From positions 35,825,267-35,889,266 of the forward strand of contig CM046308.1 of NCBI GenBank assembly GCA_025267735.1: DNA of 64,000 nt, in the 5' to 3' direction. Below the pieces are notes generated by a model that saw only the letters and a program-made list of their open reading frames with translations, was not told where the DNA came from and did no database searches. This document shows, piece after piece, positions 61,171 to 64,000 of the stretch. The stretch's first letter is position 1; every line of letters starts with the position of its first letter. Made by a program: the position numbers and the translations under genes. Source of the DNA: Mactra quadrangularis (lineage: Eukaryota > Mollusca > Bivalvia > Venerida > Mactridae).

Positions 61171-62213
61171 TGTTCGTTAACACTCATAAGTTATGAAATA
61201 ACCGAGAATTCCAGTTGAAACAAGATCTCCCACAGTTTCAAATGTCTGTTGGACAGAGACATTGAATATGTTTCCTAGCGAAAAGGCTTTTTTTTAATTC
61301 TTTGATATTTCAATGACCGTTTTAGGCAAAATGATGTTTAAATGAATGTTTTATTGAATAATGCACACAATCTTATACCAAATGGGTATTTCATTAGAAA
61401 AACGAGCTTAAACAAATGGTTGTTATTCTGGTGAGGTTTCATAATGGGTCTGATCAAAAACTTTAATGCCGCATCTGAGGAAAATCAATATGTTAAAAAA
61501 GCAGCTTATAAAGTTTTGGAACACATCTAAGTAAACATAAATATGCGTGCACAGCATGCTGTTTCTATGAGCAGATGCGCGAAGGTAAATGCCGCTTATT
61601 TTCTGTTATTATGGGGGCTGCCGCCCCAACGCCTCCGCTGATATTAAAATTGGATGACAAAAAGCATTGTAAAATGGTAATTTATAATAATTCATATAAT
61701 AAATGAATAAAAACTGCAACTGTAAAAAACAAAATGGCGTCCAAAATTTGTGAACAGCGCAACGTCCGAGCATGCACAATAGCGGGGTCCGCTAAACTAG
61801 ATTCTATCCTAAAGTTTTGAAAGACAATGTTCATCATTAATTTCTGCTACTGATAACAAGTAATGGAAAATGAAAATAAAAAAAGCTATCAATTTTTCTT
61901 TAATTTTTTTAAAGCACAGCCATACATCCCATCATTGGAACAGAATATAACATTTGAAAAATGAAATTAATTAAATTTTGTTATCCGAAAGTGTTATCCG
62001 AAATTATGTACACTAAAAAATTACTTATCTTTTATCATTGTTGTCATTTGGCAGATATTTAAAAGTAAATAGATGATTTCCATATTATAAGTGCATGTTT
62101 TATAAGTTGTTGATGACAATAGATGCTTAATGTCATAATAACTTTTTGTAAAATCCTCTTTCACGGAATAACCTTAAGAAAATTGCGGTAAAACACTTAG
62201 TCATGCTTGTGTA
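61171..62213. other. AT-rich DNA, GC patch at 61.55-61.8 kb
   Basis: A CpG-bearing patch includes GGGGGCTGCCGCCCCAACGCC and AAAATGGCGTCC; the latter opens only 28 codons. No gene recognised. Confidence 0.4.
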
Positions 62214-62267
62214 CATTCGGAACATCCTCGGCCATTCGCTAGGATCAGGTCGAGGGTGTTCCAAATG
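62214..62267. repeat. GGAACATCCTCGG..GAGGGTGTTCC hairpin element
   Basis: CATTCGGAACATCCTCGGCC and GGTCGAGGGTGTTCCAAATG pair around TAGGATCA; related to 30790-30854. Confidence 0.65.
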
Positions 62268-63011
62268 GCTTTTGTAAGGTTGTGTAAAAACCAGTAAGAT
62301 AATACTCAGTAGTCTCCCCTGAATTTAGGAAAAATGATTTTAGGCTTCTAAGTAATATTTATATGGATCACTATCTTACGTAAAGATTATAAAAATATAA
62401 AGATTTATTTCAACAATTTAATGATACGCTATCATCCATAAGTATATGAATATTCAATTAAAATGTCCATACTTGTTCATAAACAGATCATGAACAGTTC
62501 ATGGACATTGACAGTATTGTTAGCAGTACAACTAGCAGAACTTTTTTAACACATAGGTTTAAAATCTTAAGTTAAAATTTTAAAGACATTTTTTACAGTT
62601 TTTTTTTTGCTTGTTCATGAACATACCAAAATGCTGGCATTATTGTAGTTATCATAACTGTCATGGTCAAAACAGGTAAATCATGCCATAGATCTAAAGC
62701 ATCAACAGAAAAAATGAATTGAACAGAATCTGAATTCAAAACATAGCCAAAATATTCCACATGTTATGGTCTTCATTTAAATTGGATAACCATGATAAGC
62801 TATTGTTATGTCTTTGATTATTATCATGTTCAAAACATATTGCTGCTTTGACAATTTTGATCAATGATATGGACATGGTCATTACATAGTCATACCACAA
62901 CCATTTCATAGCCCCCAATTTCTGTGATGGTATATCAAGGTCATATCATTGATAACCATAGTCCAAACATGGTCAGCATTGATTTGGACGTTATCATTTC
63001 CGCAGGGTTAA

Positions 63012-63800
63012 GTATCAACAAGGTCGAATTTTGATGGTTCTTGCTCAAGAAAACAATAAGCTTGGATTTGGTAAAACAGTTAAAAAATGATGGAATGCAA
63101 TTGCTATAACAATGAATTCACTGAAAAACATAAAGACTTACATACAATAGAAGTCTTCAAAGACTTGACAAGACATCATCTCAGAGTACTTTAATACACA
63201 CAACTTCATCGGTACCTATATAGATGGAAAATAAAACAAATAATTATAAATAGGTTATAAGAAATTTGAATATCATCCATTGTGTTGTTTTTAGCCCTGT
63301 TTCTTAACCTGATTGGTTGATGTTCAAAGACTTAAGTTTCAAAACCAAAATTAATTTGAACTCATGTATGTGGCAAATTTACCTTTTCCCACATGACGTC
63401 CGAGAATAAGTAAACTGTTGACTGATTCCACCCAAAATGTACTAAGTCAAAATGTAATGAATTATGAATTGGACTATTATCATTATTTTTTTAGATTGAT
63501 AGGCCACAAGGAAAAAGAAAATAATGTTACTTTTTTGAATAAAAAAACAACAAAACTTTGTTACAGGCAGTTGAATAAAAAGTTAAATTAAATGTATTAT
63601 TTATTTGTATTATAAAAAATACAACATAAATCTGAACTAGACAAATTCTTCCCTTATGCTACACCTAAACACAGTGCCATCAAAAATTATCATTACACTA
63701 GTAAACAAGTTTTTTATATTAAAACAGTTAAAACAAATTTCAGCTGTATTTATGTGTCACAGCGCTTACCTGTTCACATTATGGGAAGAAGAATATGTAA
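63012..63800. other. AT-rich DNA, no gene recognised
   Basis: No feature seen before the tRNA-like sequence. Confidence 0.4.
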
Positions 63801-63802
63801 GC

Positions 63803-63875
63803 GGCCGGATAGCTCAGTTGGGAGAGCACTCACCCAGTAAGCGAGAGGTCCTGGGTTCGAGTCCTGGTCAGGCTG
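63803..63875 (+). tRNA. tRNA-like cloverleaf, probable SINE head or pseudo-tRNA
   Basis: All four stems can be drawn: acceptor GGCCGGA/TCAGGCT (one G-A mismatch, one G-T), D stem GCTC/GAGC, anticodon stem CTCAC/GCGAG (one A-C mismatch), and T stem CTGGG/CCTGG with loop TTCGAGT. The anticodon would be AGT (Thr), but the invariant U33 is C. A Pol III-type TTTTT lies at 63880-63884. The mismatches and C33 argue for a tRNA-derived retroposon or pseudogene over a working tRNA-Thr. The open frame through it is a by-product. Confidence 0.6.
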
Positions 63876-64000
63876 CATATTTTTCTATCCCTGTGACATA
63901 TGCATTAGATTTCAACAAGTGAAAGATGAATTATGATATTTATACAGTAGTAGGTGTTGAACATGTACATGTACAAACAATTTTTTTCTTAAATTTCTCA

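Larger units (their letters stand above)
58049..63007. mobile_element. candidate 4.96-kb DNA element with CCCTGCGGAAATGAT ends
   Basis: CCCTGCGGAAATGAT at 58049-58063 is the exact inverse of 62993-63007. Sub-terminal matches continue inward: CATGGTC/AAACATG boxes are iterated on both sides, and AATTGGCCCCCAG-like sequence recurs inverted at ~62915. The right end abuts TTAA (63008-63011), the piggyBac-type target; the left flank is CATA. The interior has no transposase frame and carries nested elements. The ends could instead be two independent short elements in opposite orientation. Confidence 0.5.

Noticed and set aside
63656..63922. 88-codon frame with RIAQLGEHSPSKREVLGSSPG
   Set aside because: The familiar translation of a tRNA-like sequence; the tRNA/SINE head explains it.

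Overview
The window looks like a piece of AT-rich, repeat-packed invertebrate genome, most likely a bivalve mollusc. Three things point there. The split protein-coding gene has introns with GT..AG borders. A tetranucleotide-plus-core-repeat element ends in (A)CGGGCGTATAA and carries AAGGTCAAGGTCAC in every core unit, a type common in bivalves. There are tRNA-derived SINEs and many MITE or foldback elements. No bacterial gene organisation is present, and I cannot name the species.

Only one protein-coding gene is well supported: the 3' half of a rhodopsin-family GPCR of the cholecystokinin/sulfakinin receptor type on the + strand (exons 14507-14890 and 15328-15710, poly(A) signal 15876). The exon or exons for TM1 to early TM3 were not found in the upstream 14.5 kb and probably lie outside the window. 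A second, weaker gene signal is a possible bidirectional promoter near 25.2-25.6 kb. It has a perfect NRF-1 site, a CCAAT box, a minus-strand ATG followed by a 5' splice site, and a plus-strand 5' splice site. No downstream exons were recognised for it.

Layout: 0.88-4.66 kb, a pearl/HINE-like element with a hugely expanded core-repeat array; 4.7-12.8 kb, unannotated AT-rich DNA; 12.8-13.0 kb, a complete SINE with target-site duplication; 14.5-15.9 kb, the GPCR; 16.0-16.5 kb, a TA-flanked palindromic MITE; 17.8-18.2 kb, a dispersed 400-bp repeat (other copies at 45.4 and 59.2 kb); 18.7-20.6 kb, a ~103-bp satellite built of palindromic motifs; 20.8-21.7 kb, a long-TIR element; 23.7-27.7 kb, hAT-like fragments; 28.4-43 kb, a nearly continuous succession of unrelated tandem arrays (31-bp, 29-bp, ~165-bp, ~160-bp, ~950-bp and 46-bp units); 43-58 kb, AT-rich DNA with small tandem and foldback elements; 58.05-63.0 kb, two matching inverted ends of a candidate 4.96-kb DNA transposon with a mariner-like MITE and a dispersed repeat nested inside; 63.8 kb, a tRNA or tRNA-derived SINE head.

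Nearly all longer open reading frames outside the GPCR are by-products of tandem repeats lacking stop codons and are not called as genes. All boundaries and periods were read by eye; no alignment or database search was run.
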